Assembly: GCA_009746045.1 (NCBI GenBank)
Contig: RPFO01000299.1
Span: 520,001 to 584,000 of the forward strand
From: Mesostigma viride
Taxonomy: Eukaryota > Streptophyta > Mesostigmatophyceae > Mesostigmatales > Mesostigmataceae
Length of the DNA stretch: 64,000 bases
Direction of reading: 5' to 3'
Below the pieces are notes generated by a model that saw nothing but the letters and a program-made list of their open reading frames with translations, was not told the DNA's origin and ran no database searches. Both the position numbers and the translations under genes were made by a program. Below, piece after piece: positions 40,769 to 51,910 of the stretch (within the stretch, counting starts at the first letter, position 1; each line of letters opens with the position of its first letter).

Positions 40769-43700
40769 GGCTTTCGGTGCCGCGGGATTAAGAGGCGAAA
40801 AAAATCAGCTGCCGTCTGACCAAAGTCTGATGGCGCAATCGGGGCGGGGGGCCGTTTCCGACGGTTCGCGTCCCTTGTCCAAGGACGACCGGGAGCCTGC
40901 ACTTCGCGGTCCCCGGAGCGACAAGTACATCGAGAACAAGGGGTACAAAATTGCCAATGACATCTTTCCTATCATGGCGGAACGCGTGAAAGCAAACAAC
41001 CACAGGACGCCAGAGATGAGCGCGGAGGTTCTGTCTTGCGCAGCTTCAAGACTAAATGCCATGGTGGCCGAGAGCAACGGCATTAAGAAGAGGAAGAACT
41101 GTGACGACGGGCTTCCTGAAAGTTGGGCGGAATCTCTTCGGGATACCATCAAGAAGGCTTTTGGCGACTTGGGAACATCTGAGAAGGATCGTGGGCTTAG
41201 GTGGGCCTTGTGTGGACTTGTTACGAAGGCAATGGAGGGCGTCCCGGACAGGATTGTGGAGCGCGCGTTCGGGATTGACAGGCGCTTTGTCGCAACTGTT
41301 CGGGGTCACAGGGATGGAATGGAAGAAGGGGAGGACGACCTTTTGATGAGTGCGCCAGAGAGGAGGAGGAGGAAAGACGAGCTTCCGACGGAAGTCATTG
41401 CCCTGATACAAGCGTGCTGGAGGGATGATAACTTGACGCGGGCGTCTCCGAACATGAAGGATGTTCATTGTGAATGGACAAGAGGCCGGGCCCACTTCAA
41501 ATGTTCCGAAAAGTGTGACACTTTTTGTCGTTTTTTTGACTTTTTCGACGATCGTCACTCTGCAGAGTGATTCGTCGTGCGAAATCGTGCGAAATTGTGC
41601 GAAATTTGCTGAAATCGTGTGAAATTAGCTGAAATCGTGCGAATTTGTGCGAAATTTGCTGAAATTGTGCAAAATTTCATGTGAAAAATGTCGACGGTAA
41701 AAAATTTTGATGTGCACAACGTGTGTGAATTCATGCGAAATTTTGTCAAACGTCACTCCCCAAAACGACCCTTGGTTGAAATCCATGCGAAATTGTGCGA
41801 AATCATGCAAAATTGTGCGAAATCGTGCGAAATCGTGCGAAATCGTGCGAAAATGTGTGAAAATTTTGCGAAAATCACGCGAAAATCACGCGAACTCGTG
41901 CGAAATTTTATTTTTTTTTTTGCGAAAATAGCGAAAAAGTGTCACACACTTGGCTTGGACGGCGGAACATTTGAAGTGGGCCCGGCCAAGAAAGGATTAC
42001 AAACATACACTAGCGTTTTCGGAGGGTGCGCGCTACTATACTGTCTCCAAGTCGAAGATTTACGAAGTGTTCATTTCCCGCCATCCGGAGTTGAAGCCAC
42101 CGCGGCGGATGGACACTAGGGAGGGGGGGGGGTGGAGGGAGAGGAGGGCGTGAGGGGGGAAATCAGGTGATTATGGAGACGGAGGAGGGGATGTCAATGC
42201 CTCGCACGAATCAGAAGAGCACAGTTCATGTGGGATACACTTCTTTTTGCAAGCATATGCCCGCATGCGTCAAGGGGCGGTGGAAAATGCGGAACTTGTG
42301 CGCATGCCAGCACCACACTACCATGCAGTCCATGGTTGGGGGGTTGGCCAAATTTCGTGCAACTTTTCATGCCAGATGCGAGTGCGGACCTGAATGCCAC
42401 GCGTGCGATCATGGTAGCCAGCTCGACGTGGGGTCCTCCGTGCCCACATGTTCCATTTTCAAAGCCACTCACACGACAGAGTGGGTGAACAAGTTTACTT
42501 GTGAGGTGGAGGGGATGAGGGAGGGGGGAGGTTCGAGGTCGTCTGTGGGGTCGTCGCGGCCGCAGGTTCAGCCTTTTCAGGGCGAACTTGAGGATCTGCC
42601 CATGCATGGGAGGGTGCTGGACGACGAGGAAGGGGTGCCCGATCATGACCTGGGCGAGGAGTTGGGGGTTTGCTCGATCCGGCGTAAGGCTTGTGTGTTG
42701 GGCACTTGCCGGGCTCCCAAGTGTGGAATTCGGAACTTCATGTTATGCGAACGGGAGGAGGCTTCCAACCACCTGATTTCATGGACCAGATACGAGATGC
42801 AGGATGTGCCGCCGGGTGCGGTTCTTGGGCCAGAGGTAATTTTTAGTGGAGTGGTTGCGCCCCAAGGCGTTTCTTTTGCAATGTTTCCTGAGGTTCTTGG
42901 GCCAGAGGTAATTTTTAGTGGAGTGGTTGCGCCCCAAGGCGTTTCTTAACCCCTAAATGGTCTTGCTGCCGATTTTCCGCCAAAAAGTGACTTACAGCCG
43001 ATTTGTCGGCACCTACTCGGGGGACCAGTTTGCGAGAATACTATTGGGAATTAGGAAACGTTTAGCTGAGAAGAATGAAAGTTTATAAGTTTCTCCAGAA
43101 CATGATACTAGGGTTTGCTATATTTTGACCAAGTTTAACAGGTGTTCCAGACCGTCAAAGTACAAGGGGTCAGGGTACTTTTTCACGTACAACGTGCATT
43201 CCGGAAAACGACGACCTGGCCATGGCGGCTTGCGCCCACGCATGGCATTTACGTTTGCGTTCGAATTTTCCGGCCAAACTTAGGATATTGATTTTATACG
43301 TCCTAAAGATCATACAGGCCAATTTTTGGTTCGCGGGAATGCCATTTGATAGGTGTCGGCAGCGTTCTTGCTGGAAAAAACTGCGATCAGGCCGGACGAT
43401 AGAAACGTTGACAGCAATACCTTTCCGGCGTATTTTAAAGGATATATCGGTTTCTTTTTACTTTTTATGATACATAGTAGTCGTAAACGTGCAAGGGTGG
43501 CCAGAAATCGCCGAATCCAGCGACCATGCTGCACAACTTTTGTGTGCCGAAATGCGCCATTTTGCGGCCACCGCCTGGGCCAAGGTAACGCCATCCATGC
43601 CTGGTAAAGCTTAAGCATCGTTTTCCTATCGATGTTTGACGTTTATATATACGTTCTAGCTTGTGTAGCACATTCTTTTTGCATTATTCATGCTCTTTCT

Positions 43701-46462
43701 TGACCCTGGCCTGGCCCCTTTCTAAAACACCCTTCTTAGATGCTTCCCTCAGTCAGTTGACCTGCCACAGGGTGATGGTGATAAGTTTTAGAGGCTGTAT
43801 GGGTTTGAATACCTCCATATATGTTTGTTATACATTTCCCACACACATATTGCATGAGTGTGAGGCAGTTGGCTGGTCTCTGTGGCATCATCAAGCATGT
43901 AACCGGTGAGTAGAAGCTTCCCATTGTCAGCATGTGCCACCAGGTGTGCTGGCCATCACCTGGCAAGCTATAGCAGCTTAGGCCTAGTTTATCCTTGCTA
44001 GGGCAGGCTGAAATAGGCTTAAAATCACTAGTTTGTTGGTGGCTGCCTCCTAGAATGCATGCCTTGCGTAGGGTATCCGTACCACGTTACCTACGTGCAT
44101 GGACAAGGTGGCACCTGCACATAGGTGCCATGTAAGGGCAGTGTGATGATGCAGTTATGTTTCCCCATCATTGTGGAAGGGAAATGTATTGTTTGGCATG
44201 GTTGGGGGCCATATTAGTAGGTATTAGTAGGTAGTATGCCCACTCCTACCCCCTTGGTTGCTTTTTACCAACGGTACCCCTATGGGCTGTACTGGGTGTA
44301 ACTGCTGGTATACCCACCCAAATGATGACCCCAATGGCTCAAACTGTTCAGCAACTAATTGTTTATCATCCCTGAAGTGGTAGGTGCCTAGCTCTTACAA
44401 CATAATTCAAAATGCACATTCTACCAAAAATGAAAACGCTCGTCTTGACCCCCCTGACTTTGACGGCAGTTATACATGGCCTACGATGAATATATGTGAG
44501 GTTGTGATATATCATGGCTTAGGGCAACTCATGGACATGCTTGCCCCCCAAGGACAGCCATTGGATATTGCTAGGTTGTACAGGGGCTGGTTTACAAAAT
44601 AGGTGAGTTACTGCCGATTTATCGGCAGCATTTCCGCCCATTTAGGGGTTAAGCAATGTTTCCTGAGGTTCTTGGGCCAGAGGTAATTTTTAGTGGAGTG
44701 GTTGCGCCCCAAGGCGTTTCTTTTTCAATTTTTCCTGAGGTCCTGTCTTTTTTCTTCCTACAGGTCATTGGTGGGTCGAAGTTGATGTCTTTTCTGTATG
44801 TGCACATTGCGCATATGCAGGACGACTGTGACGAGATCGCAAAGGCTGGTGGGCAGCGATTGACGCAAGTCGACGTCAAGTCCACACCAACGGAGCTAAA
44901 GGAGGCGATTGTGGACAAGTGGCCGGACTTCATCCAGCATTGCTTCAACGCGTGGTGGCAAGCGGACGCCTCCAAGGAATGTCTCTCAAGGATGCGGGTG
45001 GGGGACCTTGTATGCCACACAGATTACGCCGAGAACTACCAGTCTTACACCTATCACAATCTCCAAGCACAGTATTGGCATCCAGTCACATTCGTCCTTA
45101 TGCCCTGGATCGTGCGCTACTTGGATCCAGCGTCGGGAAAGGTCGTGAGAAGGGAGTTTCACTTCATCGGACAGGGCGGAATGAAAAGGGACGGGCGGGC
45201 CCTCCGTTTTGCTATCCTCAAAATCCTGGCGACACTACGGTCAGAAGGGGTAGAGGTGAAGCGCTTCATTGGGTGGTCGGACAATTGCTCCATGCAGTTC
45301 AAGTCAAGGAATGTGATCGCGGAAATGGCCCGGCTGCTGACGGAGGATCCGCACCTGGAGTCATTTGAGTGGAATTACTTTGGGGAGCAGCACGGAAAGG
45401 GGGAGGTGGATGGAGCTGGTGGGACTGTGAAGTGCATGTTGAGGAGGTGGCACATCAGGGAAGAGAACCAGGACAAACAGACGGCCGCCCAGTTGGTGGA
45501 GAATCTGGCGTCGGGGGCGGTGGGCGGGACCACAACGACCAGGCGTAACTTCTTCGAGTTCCCCGAGGTAATTAAGTGTACAGTCCTCGTTCAGGGAATA
45601 GTTACGCCGGCCGTCGTTTCTAGGGCGTTCTTGGAGTCCTGGCGATCAGGAGTGCTTAATAAAACACAACTAGCTCGATGGTCTCGTAACTTCAACTTTC
45701 CCTTGTGCAAATCTTGTCTTCGACGCGCAGGTGCTTCCTTACAGCCCAGGGCGCGGCGAAATCAAAGGAGTGAAGAAGGCGCACTGGTGGCGCATGGACA
45801 AGTCGAATGTGACGCGCTTAATGCTGCGCCAGTATTCCTGCTATTGTGGCGGTGCGTGCGCCGAGGAAAGGTGGTGGGATTGTCGAAAGGAGTGGACCGA
45901 CATGGACGGCTGGAATGTGGGAGGTGCTCGGATGAAGCTCCACAAACTGGGGGAGCCAGTGCAAAGGAACCCAAACGGACAAGGGGGGCACGCAGGGACG
46001 CGACTGAACAGACTACAGGCAGAGAGGACGATGATGGGAAGGAGACTGAAGCTGCGAGACATTTTTGCCGTCGAGTCCTACTCTGGTGATGGGTCCCACG
46101 ATCCAGATCATCCATATTGGCTAGCGGAAGTCTTGCAGGAGCCTTATCAGGTGGCCGCTACTTTCGTGAGGCGAGTGGCCGACAGAAACGGCAAGGTCGA
46201 TAGGGAGTTGTTCCGTAAGGGACAATGGGTGGTGGGGGTGCGCTACTGGGACAGATTTCCGGGTATGGCGACGATGTTCAAAATGGACGCCGATGCCCAA
46301 CCTGAACAGCCAAACTTGGTCAATTGCTACCTGTGCATGGACGCGGGGTTCGAACACACCATTGTTGTCAACCCAGCTAACAATCGCCAGGCCATCTTGA
46401 CCATTCCGACAGACGTCGAGAAACGGCTCACGAACTTGGCCAAGAAGAGACCTGTTCAGTAG
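40769..46462 (+). CDS. DDE transposase-like multi-exon gene (interrupted)
   Basis: Proposed exons: 40769-42835 (interrupted at 41484-41987 by an inverted-repeat element and by a one-base shift at the G run 42123-42132), 44764-45567 and 45731-46462. Both mapped introns are phase 0 with GT-AG ends. A candidate Met lies at 40830 (MAQSGRGAVSDG). Domains seen: N-terminal helical region; LTRASPNMKDV and LAFSEGARYYTVSKSKIYEV; a Cys cluster (NLCACQHHTTMQSMV, CECGPECHAC); the catalytic-like core CHTDYAENYQ, WSDNCSMQFKSR and FGEQHGKGEVDGAGGTVK; and a C-terminal module (PYWLAEVLQEPYQV). The last three motifs match a widespread eukaryotic transposase-like family with D...SDxCxxQFKS...HGKxxxDGxGG. I cannot name its superfamily. 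No terminal repeats were found, so it may be a relic or a host gene. Confidence 0.65.
41484..41987. mobile_element. 504-bp inverted-repeat element in the transposase-like exon
   Basis: Ends form a 25-bp perfect inverted repeat starting GGCCGGGCCCACTTCAAATG (41484-41508 and 41963-41987). Both arms continue with GTGTGACACTTTTT after a short gap. Flanking AAGA (41480-41483, 41988-41991) is a 4-bp target copy. The interior is a degenerate tandem array of GTGCGAAAT-type octamers and nonamers. There is no coding capacity. Removing the element and one AAGA rejoins CEWTR to KDYKHT in frame. Confidence 0.8.
42821..42949 (+). repeat. 72-bp repeat duplicating a 5' splice site
   Basis: A 72-bp unit beginning GTTCTTGGGCCAGAG|GTAAT (exon end|intron start) occurs at 42821 and 42893, with a third copy at 44668 after the TTAA element. 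Each copy also contains GGTTGCGCCCCAAGGCGTTT. The exon-intron boundary is thus present three times. The first is used in my gene model because the coding frame fits it. Confidence 0.8.
42950..44648. mobile_element. TTAA-flanked non-autonomous element 1
   Basis: 1699 bp with ends CCCCTAAATGG...CCATTTAGGGG and TTAA on both sides (42946-42949, 44649-44652). TTAA targets with C-rich ends are typical of piggyBac-type transposons. GCCGATTTRTCGGC motifs lie near both ends. There is no transposase frame. The interior matches the element at 48151-49870 in several blocks, for example CATGGCGGC, CTTGCTGGAAAAAACTGCGA and GCCACCGCCTGGGCCAAGGT. It lies in an intron, inside the 72-bp repeat. Confidence 0.82.
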
Positions 46463-47229
46463 GCCAGCTCGCCCGGGCTTGGTTGGACGAGGTGGACAGC
46501 CTTGAGAGCACGTGCTTCGTTGTGAGCACTTGCCTTTCAGCCGTGATTTGCAAACGAGTTCCTTGTCCTGAATTGTAAAGCTCGATTCATGCTCTTTTAA
46601 GGAAGTGTATAATATTATCCAGATCATGTATATATTTAGATCTAGACCTGAGTTCAAATAACATTTCTTAGAGGGCTGAGATGCGCGAGGTCCAGCATAC
46701 ATGTATATATCCATGGAGACATGTTACAAACTCAAATGTTTCATTGTACGTACCACTAGCTCGTCGACGGGGGTATCCCATGTAATGTATGATTTATGAA
46801 TTAATTAATCGCTTAATTGTACAATTTAAATGGATCATGAACTTGTCAAGTGGCCTAATTTGGTTTATTTGGTTCATCATTTATTGATCTCAATCATTCT
46901 TAATTGAATCTCGAGCAATGGCAATCGTGAAGCAGATCCTAATCATGTGATTCGCATAACATTTGAGAATAGGCAACAAGTGCTACTTTGAGGAATGCGG
47001 GGTTGGTCAGGTTATTATAGAGCTAGAGCTACAAACGGCACATATATTGCAAACTTTGCGCTCCAGGCATGGAATTTCAAAAGTACCAAAATTGGAGCAG
47101 TAGATGTTGGGGACGCCCAACATGCCTCCGTGGGGAGGTCATGTACGGCACATATTTCATGATGGATGGGGTGGAGGAAGCCGCGTGATCGAACTATCCT
47201 AACTCTATCTAGAAAATTCTAACTGCACT
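46463..47229. other. No gene recognised
   Basis: AT-rich sequence between the transposase-like gene and the LINE fragments. Short frames on both strands carry no domain. From about 47100 on, a CATGCCTCCGTGGGGAGGTCATG sequence shared with 50122 marks the 3' untranslated end of the LINE family. Confidence 0.5.
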
Positions 47230-50015
47230 ACTCATCAAAACGCCTCCTCCGCTTGGGGGGAGGTGGCTTGCCCACAGGGTCGGGCGTGTGTGCCTTGACA
47301 ATCTTCTTCCACCGCGTCTTGTCCTGCATGGCAGTCCAAAGACGGGAGAGAGAGTGGATGCGGTGCTCAAACTGGGCTGGGACCACGAGGTCGTCCAGCA
47401 GCATCTGAACGTAGTTGGTGACAGGTTTCCCTACCCTTTTGGGAATGTCCTTGGGGCCAGGCCAGGTCAGAATGTGCCGCCCTGGCTGTCCAAGCCGCTG
47501 GGGCCGGCCAGACCAAGGGTGGTGTCGACCTGGCTGGTGCGTGCAAGGTGTCCTACAAATGCTATCCTACGCTGTCTAATCTCGTCCGAAACACGAGGCA
47601 TGCCATGATACAGAGACTCTGATGACGGACGCTCGGAAAAACCTACATTAAGGACCTGCCGGAGCATCCTGTAAACTGTGCCGTCGAGCCGAGCTGCCAG
47701 CTTGGGGGGGAGGGTCCACGCCTCGGCGCCATACGTGAGCACCGTGAGGACGAGGACCTTGAAGAGCATGCGCTTGCGGTGCCCGTTAAGGCCCTTCGAG
47801 CGCCAGTAGGGTGTGAGCGAACGGAGCTTGGCCCAGGCAAGGCCGATGCGGGTGTCCACATCGTCGGCGGTGTCAGGAAGCCAGCTCCCCAGCAGCTTGA
47901 AGCGGTCGCGGAACGGGACCTCGATCCGTCCCGTCGAGCAGGCGCGGCAGCGGTGGTTTACTGGATGCGCCTATCACCATCGCCTCAGTTTTGACACTAA
48001 TCTCCAGCCCCACCGCCCGCGCCTCCAGGCCCAGGCAGTCCAGCCAGGTCTGAATGTGCTCGGGGCGCTCGATGAGGGTGGTATCATCCGCATAAATCAG
48101 GTCGGCAAGGCGGTAACCAGGTCTAACCCCGCCGTGCTCTTTCACGTTAACTCGTCGTCTGTCCCACTACCTCTGGAGAGGACTGAGTTTTTCTCAGTCC
48201 TCTCCTGAGGACCGAGTTTTGAGGTTCTGTACAAAATTCGCCCCGGTCAGAATGTTTGACAAAAAAATTCTCTCAAAATTTATTCAAATACTACGTGAAA
48301 AGATCTTTCTTGGACATATTTTTGGGATTTTTTTGGATTTGGTATGAGCGGCTAAATGTACGGTCAAAGTACAGGTGGTAAGGGTACTTTTCCACGTGAA
48401 ACGCGAGTTCCGGAAATGCACGACCTAGCCATGGCGGCTCGCGCCCATGCATGCAGTTTACGTTTGCGGAAGAGTTAGCTGTCCAAACTCAGGAAATAGA
48501 TTTTATATGTCCTATAGATGATAAATCCTAATTTTTAGCTCGCAGGGAAGCGATTTACCCGGTGTCGGCACTGTTCTTGCTGGAAAAAACTGCGATAAGG
48601 CAGGTCGACGGAATTGATGACTGCGCTTGCTTTCCGGCGCGATTTCAATGGCTGATAGGTTTCTTTCTACATTGTAACATGTATTGTATTAGAATAAATT
48701 GAGTGGCAGTATAGATTTGATGATTTCGACCACTCTGTCACGTCATGGTCTATGTGCCGCAAAGTGCCACTTTTGCGGGCACCGCCTGGGCCAAGGTAAC
48801 GCCAGCCGTGCCAGGTAAAGTCGGATTATCGTTGCCTCTTCGTTTCTTGATGTTCTCACATGAGTTTAAGCTTGCCAGGCGTTGTCAGGTTCAAGTCTTG
48901 ATGCTCTTTCTTGACCGTTGCCTGCCCCTCTCTAAAACCCCCTTTTCAGATGATGTTAGCAGGCATTTGCCTTAACCCAGTGTAGTTGTGCAGGGTTTTA
49001 GGAGCTGTGCAGGTTTAAACACCTTCATAGATGTTAGTTATTCTTTTGCTACGTTCATACTGCATGATTGTGTGGCCACAGCCTGCGTCAAGGGTGCTTT
49101 CAAGCTTATACGGGTGAGTGAAAAGTCTTGGTGACAAACCACTGCCATCATGTGCCAGCAACTATGTTGGCCACATCATGGCAAGGAAAAACAGTTATAG
49201 CCATATCTATTGTTGTTAGAAACAATGGAAAGATGCTTAACCTACCCATTATATTGGTGGTTGACACTTATAACATAACCCTTTGTTGGTAGGTATCCAA
49301 GCCCATTCCCTACGTGCATGCATAGGCTCTCACTACATGATAAGGTATGATACAACTGCAGCATGATGATGCAAGTGTGTTGTCCTGTTACGCTTGAAGG
49401 GAAATGAGGTGATTGGGATGGTTGGTGGCCACGGTGGTGTGTAGTATGACCGCACTTACATGCTAGCAAAGTTAGCAAAAGCCCCATTCCTCTCCTGAGG
49501 ACTGAGAGTTTTTTAATTGTTTCAGGCAGTGGCAGTGGCCAAATTGAGCCCAGTTTTTTGCCACGTTTCAAGAACTATATTGTTTACATGCCTATATTTT
49601 TCTAACGTGCACCATGATTTGATTAAATTTTCCCCACGCGCTCTTATCCCGAAAAATGCAAATTCGCCGAGGGTGTCATATGTCCGAGTAATTTCCAGGT
49701 GTTTGGGTCAAGTTTTAACTAACGCAGCATTTTTTCCAGCAAATTGACATCAAATACACCCTCGATCCACATCAAAACATTTGGGATGGACCCCCCACCT
49801 AGTCGCTACACCCGGTTGAAAAAGGTCAACTCAGTCCTCTTTTGAGGACTGAGTTGGGACAGACGACGAGTTAAGGATGTCCAAGCCTGGCTCGAACCCC
49901 TTAAGAGCAGTAAAGCGCGCACGTGCCCGGCGCATGACGTGATCCACGACAATAATGAACAGGTATGGGGACAGGACACAACCTTGCCACACCCCGTGGT
50001 GAAGGGGGAATGATT
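47230..50015 (-). pseudogene. Truncated LINE reverse transcriptase, interrupted
   Basis: Minus-strand fragments in order: QGCVLSPYLFIIVVDHVM and FTALKGFEPGLDI (about 50000-49875), interruption by a TTAA element, then KEHGGVRPGYRLADLIYADD, with the RT catalytic YADD (48145-47873), and from 47859 the typical post-RT region VLVLTVLTYGAEAWTLP...LDGTVYRMLRQVL...RRIAFVGHLART, ending at about 47230. Only the C-terminal half of RT is present, the 5' side being truncated near 50015, as is usual for LINEs. Frames change at least once near 47865. Removing the TTAA insert joins LDI to LNVKEHGG in frame. Confidence 0.8.
48151..49870. mobile_element. TTAA-flanked non-autonomous element 2
   Basis: 1720 bp, with TTAA at 48147-48150 and 49871-49874 and a 16-bp terminal inverted repeat CTCGTCGTCTGTCCCA. 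Subterminal hairpins are built from CTCAGTCCTCTCCTGAGGAC (48192-48215, 49490s, 49830s). No coding frame with a domain. Interior blocks align with element 1 at 42950-44648, although the outer ends differ. Inserted in the LINE RT frame. Confidence 0.82.
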
Positions 50016-50109
50016 AATCATGGACAGTAAGAAATCGATTAATACATTAAGAGAGACAAATATGTCATCTCCCCAGATATCCGGCATGCGCTCTGGCTAC
50101 TAAATTATA

Positions 50110-50604
50110 AATTAAACTATAACATGCCTCCGTGGGGAGATCATGTTGCACATATTCCTTGATGGGGGTGGAGGTGGAGGAAGCCGCGTAATGGAACTAA
50201 CATAATTCTAAGCTATCTAGTCTAGAAAAATCCGAACTACACTACTCAGCAAAACGCCCCTTCCTCTTGGGGGGGGGTGGCTTGCCCACAGGGGCTGGCG
50301 TGTGAGCCTGGACAATCTTCTGCCACCTCTTCTTGTTCTGCATGGCAGTCCAAAGAAGGGAGAGGGAGTGGATGTGGTGTTCAAACTGAGCTGGGACCAC
50401 TAGGTCGGCCAGCAACATCTGGGTGTGGTTCATGGCAGGTTTACCTAGCTTCCTGGGAATGTCCTTGGGGCCAGGCCAGGTCAAAATATGCCGCCCTGGT
50501 TGGCCAAGCCGCTGGGGGCCGGCCAGACCAAGGGCGATGTCGACCTGGCTGGTGCGAGCAAGATATCCCACAAATGCTACCCTAGCTAGGGTAGAAGGCA
50601 CCAA
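50110..50604 (-). pseudogene. Second LINE 3'-end fragment
   Basis: Minus-strand frame 50604-50242 reads VAFVGYLARTSQVDIALGLA, then WPGPKDIPRKLGKP, ending in KPPPPKRKGRFAE. It parallels the end of the copy at 47230-47600 (RIAFVGHLARTSQVDTTLGL), and the 3' untranslated ends also match. Severely 5'-truncated. It lies head-to-tail with the larger copy. Confidence 0.75.
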
Positions 50605-51910
50605 GATAGTTACTTACCTAAAGCCTAACCAGCCGTAGCCAACAGACATCCTGAAGCCAGCGCTATATAGCTATGCGCTTCGCATAGCACTACTTGTTTG
50701 CTCACGTCTCCATGCAATGCAATACTCACACGGGACATATTGCGCATGCACCCACAGGGGATGCCCCGGATCGTTTACTTAGTCGATGGGTCCGATTGAG
50801 CACGTCCTGTGGCCTGCCTGTGGCTTGAGGGAAGGGGGGCGTCTCTGCCCCCGGCCCTACCCGTTGTGCACACTCAGGGATCAAAAGCACATAGGTGCTC
50901 CGTGATCGACTCCCCAACGGTAGCACGAGTTTAACTAATAAAATTATTTATTGTTATTGTTATTATTATTATTTACAGTTTCTTTTCTTTCTTTCTTTCT
51001 TTTTTCCTTTGTCCCTTTTAATTTCTACTTTCATACTTTTTCTTTTAACCCCTTCGTGTTTGGGTGTATGAGTTCTCTTTTTCCATCTTAGTTTTGGTTG
51101 GTTGTTATTTTATTTTTATTTTTTCTACAAACCTTCTGATTTGGCACGCCGCAAAGGTGAAAACCATTTGCGTTCAGTGCCGGTCCGCGGAAAACGCGGA
51201 AAACGCGATCTGCAAATGAATCCGACGGGAATCGAACTGGGGACCTCTCGCACCAACTTTCGCTGACTATAGGACGGACGTCTCCGGATCCTAGGGCATC
51301 GCCAACTTACACCTACAGTCATCTGCAAAAGTTCTCCTTTCCGGGGAGTGATGCAAGCCTTTCGGATTTGGTACTAGATAAATCATTCGAGATCTGTGTG
51401 TGTAGGAGTACACCTTGTTTGTTTGTCACCATCTGTCTCCCTCCATGCAGGTCTTCTTACAGATAGCCAAGCGGCTCCCGCGGTCTTTTGCGAGTTTTCT
51501 CTCCGACAACTACTGACGGCTACTTCTTCCACGGCGTTGGATCGCCACACGTCCGGGGAACAGTTGTCTCACTAGATAGTAAGTGAGCCGGTCCTGCATG
51601 CTCATCAACTGGCCGGCGGCCCATGTGCATGTACCATCACGACTTGTCGTTACAACTTCGATCTTGACCATGCAACACCAGTGCTGTATAACATGTTCAA
51701 ACGTTCCCTGCTGCTTCTCAAGTAGCGAATTAGTGTCATGAACCTGCTGGCCAGGGGGATACGGAGCGCCTACTCTGGCTTCTCTTCACAAGCTCACCGA
51801 TTGAAGTCCTTGGCAGTGGTAACTGACCTGACCACATGTGAATACCTGCCCACATGGCTGTAAACTCCTAGCTTCTAGTCCAGAATGCCAACAGCCCAGC
51901 ATGCTGCCAG
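50605..51910. other. Intergenic, low-complexity tracts, no gene
   Basis: Holds a TTATTGTTATTATTATT tract (50937-50978), TTTCTTTCTTTC tracts (about 50984-51010) and T-rich sequence to 51125. A small palindrome, GCTATGCGCTTCGCATAGC, lies at about 50669-50687. No convincing coding frame. This is the region downstream of the DNA ligase gene. Confidence 0.55.
51215..51300 (-). other. tRNA-like, possible SINE or tRNA relic
   Basis: The minus strand carries GGTGCGAGAGGTCCCCAGTTCGATTCCCG split here as GGTGCGAGAGGTC and AGTTCGATTCCCG, which matches the variable and T-loop (B box) part of a tRNA. The stem pairing is imperfect, the anticodon arm seems absent and the A box is poor. Probably a degenerate tRNA-derived sequence, not a functional tRNA. 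Confidence 0.3.

Noticed and set aside
41555-41810. Asn/Phe/Ser-rich minus-strand frames
   Set aside because: Translations of the short tandem repeats inside the 504-bp inverted-repeat element.
51215-51300. Functional tRNA gene on the minus strand
   Set aside because: The T-loop text is good but the T stem mispairs, the anticodon arm appears missing and the A box is poor; kept only as a tRNA-like relic.
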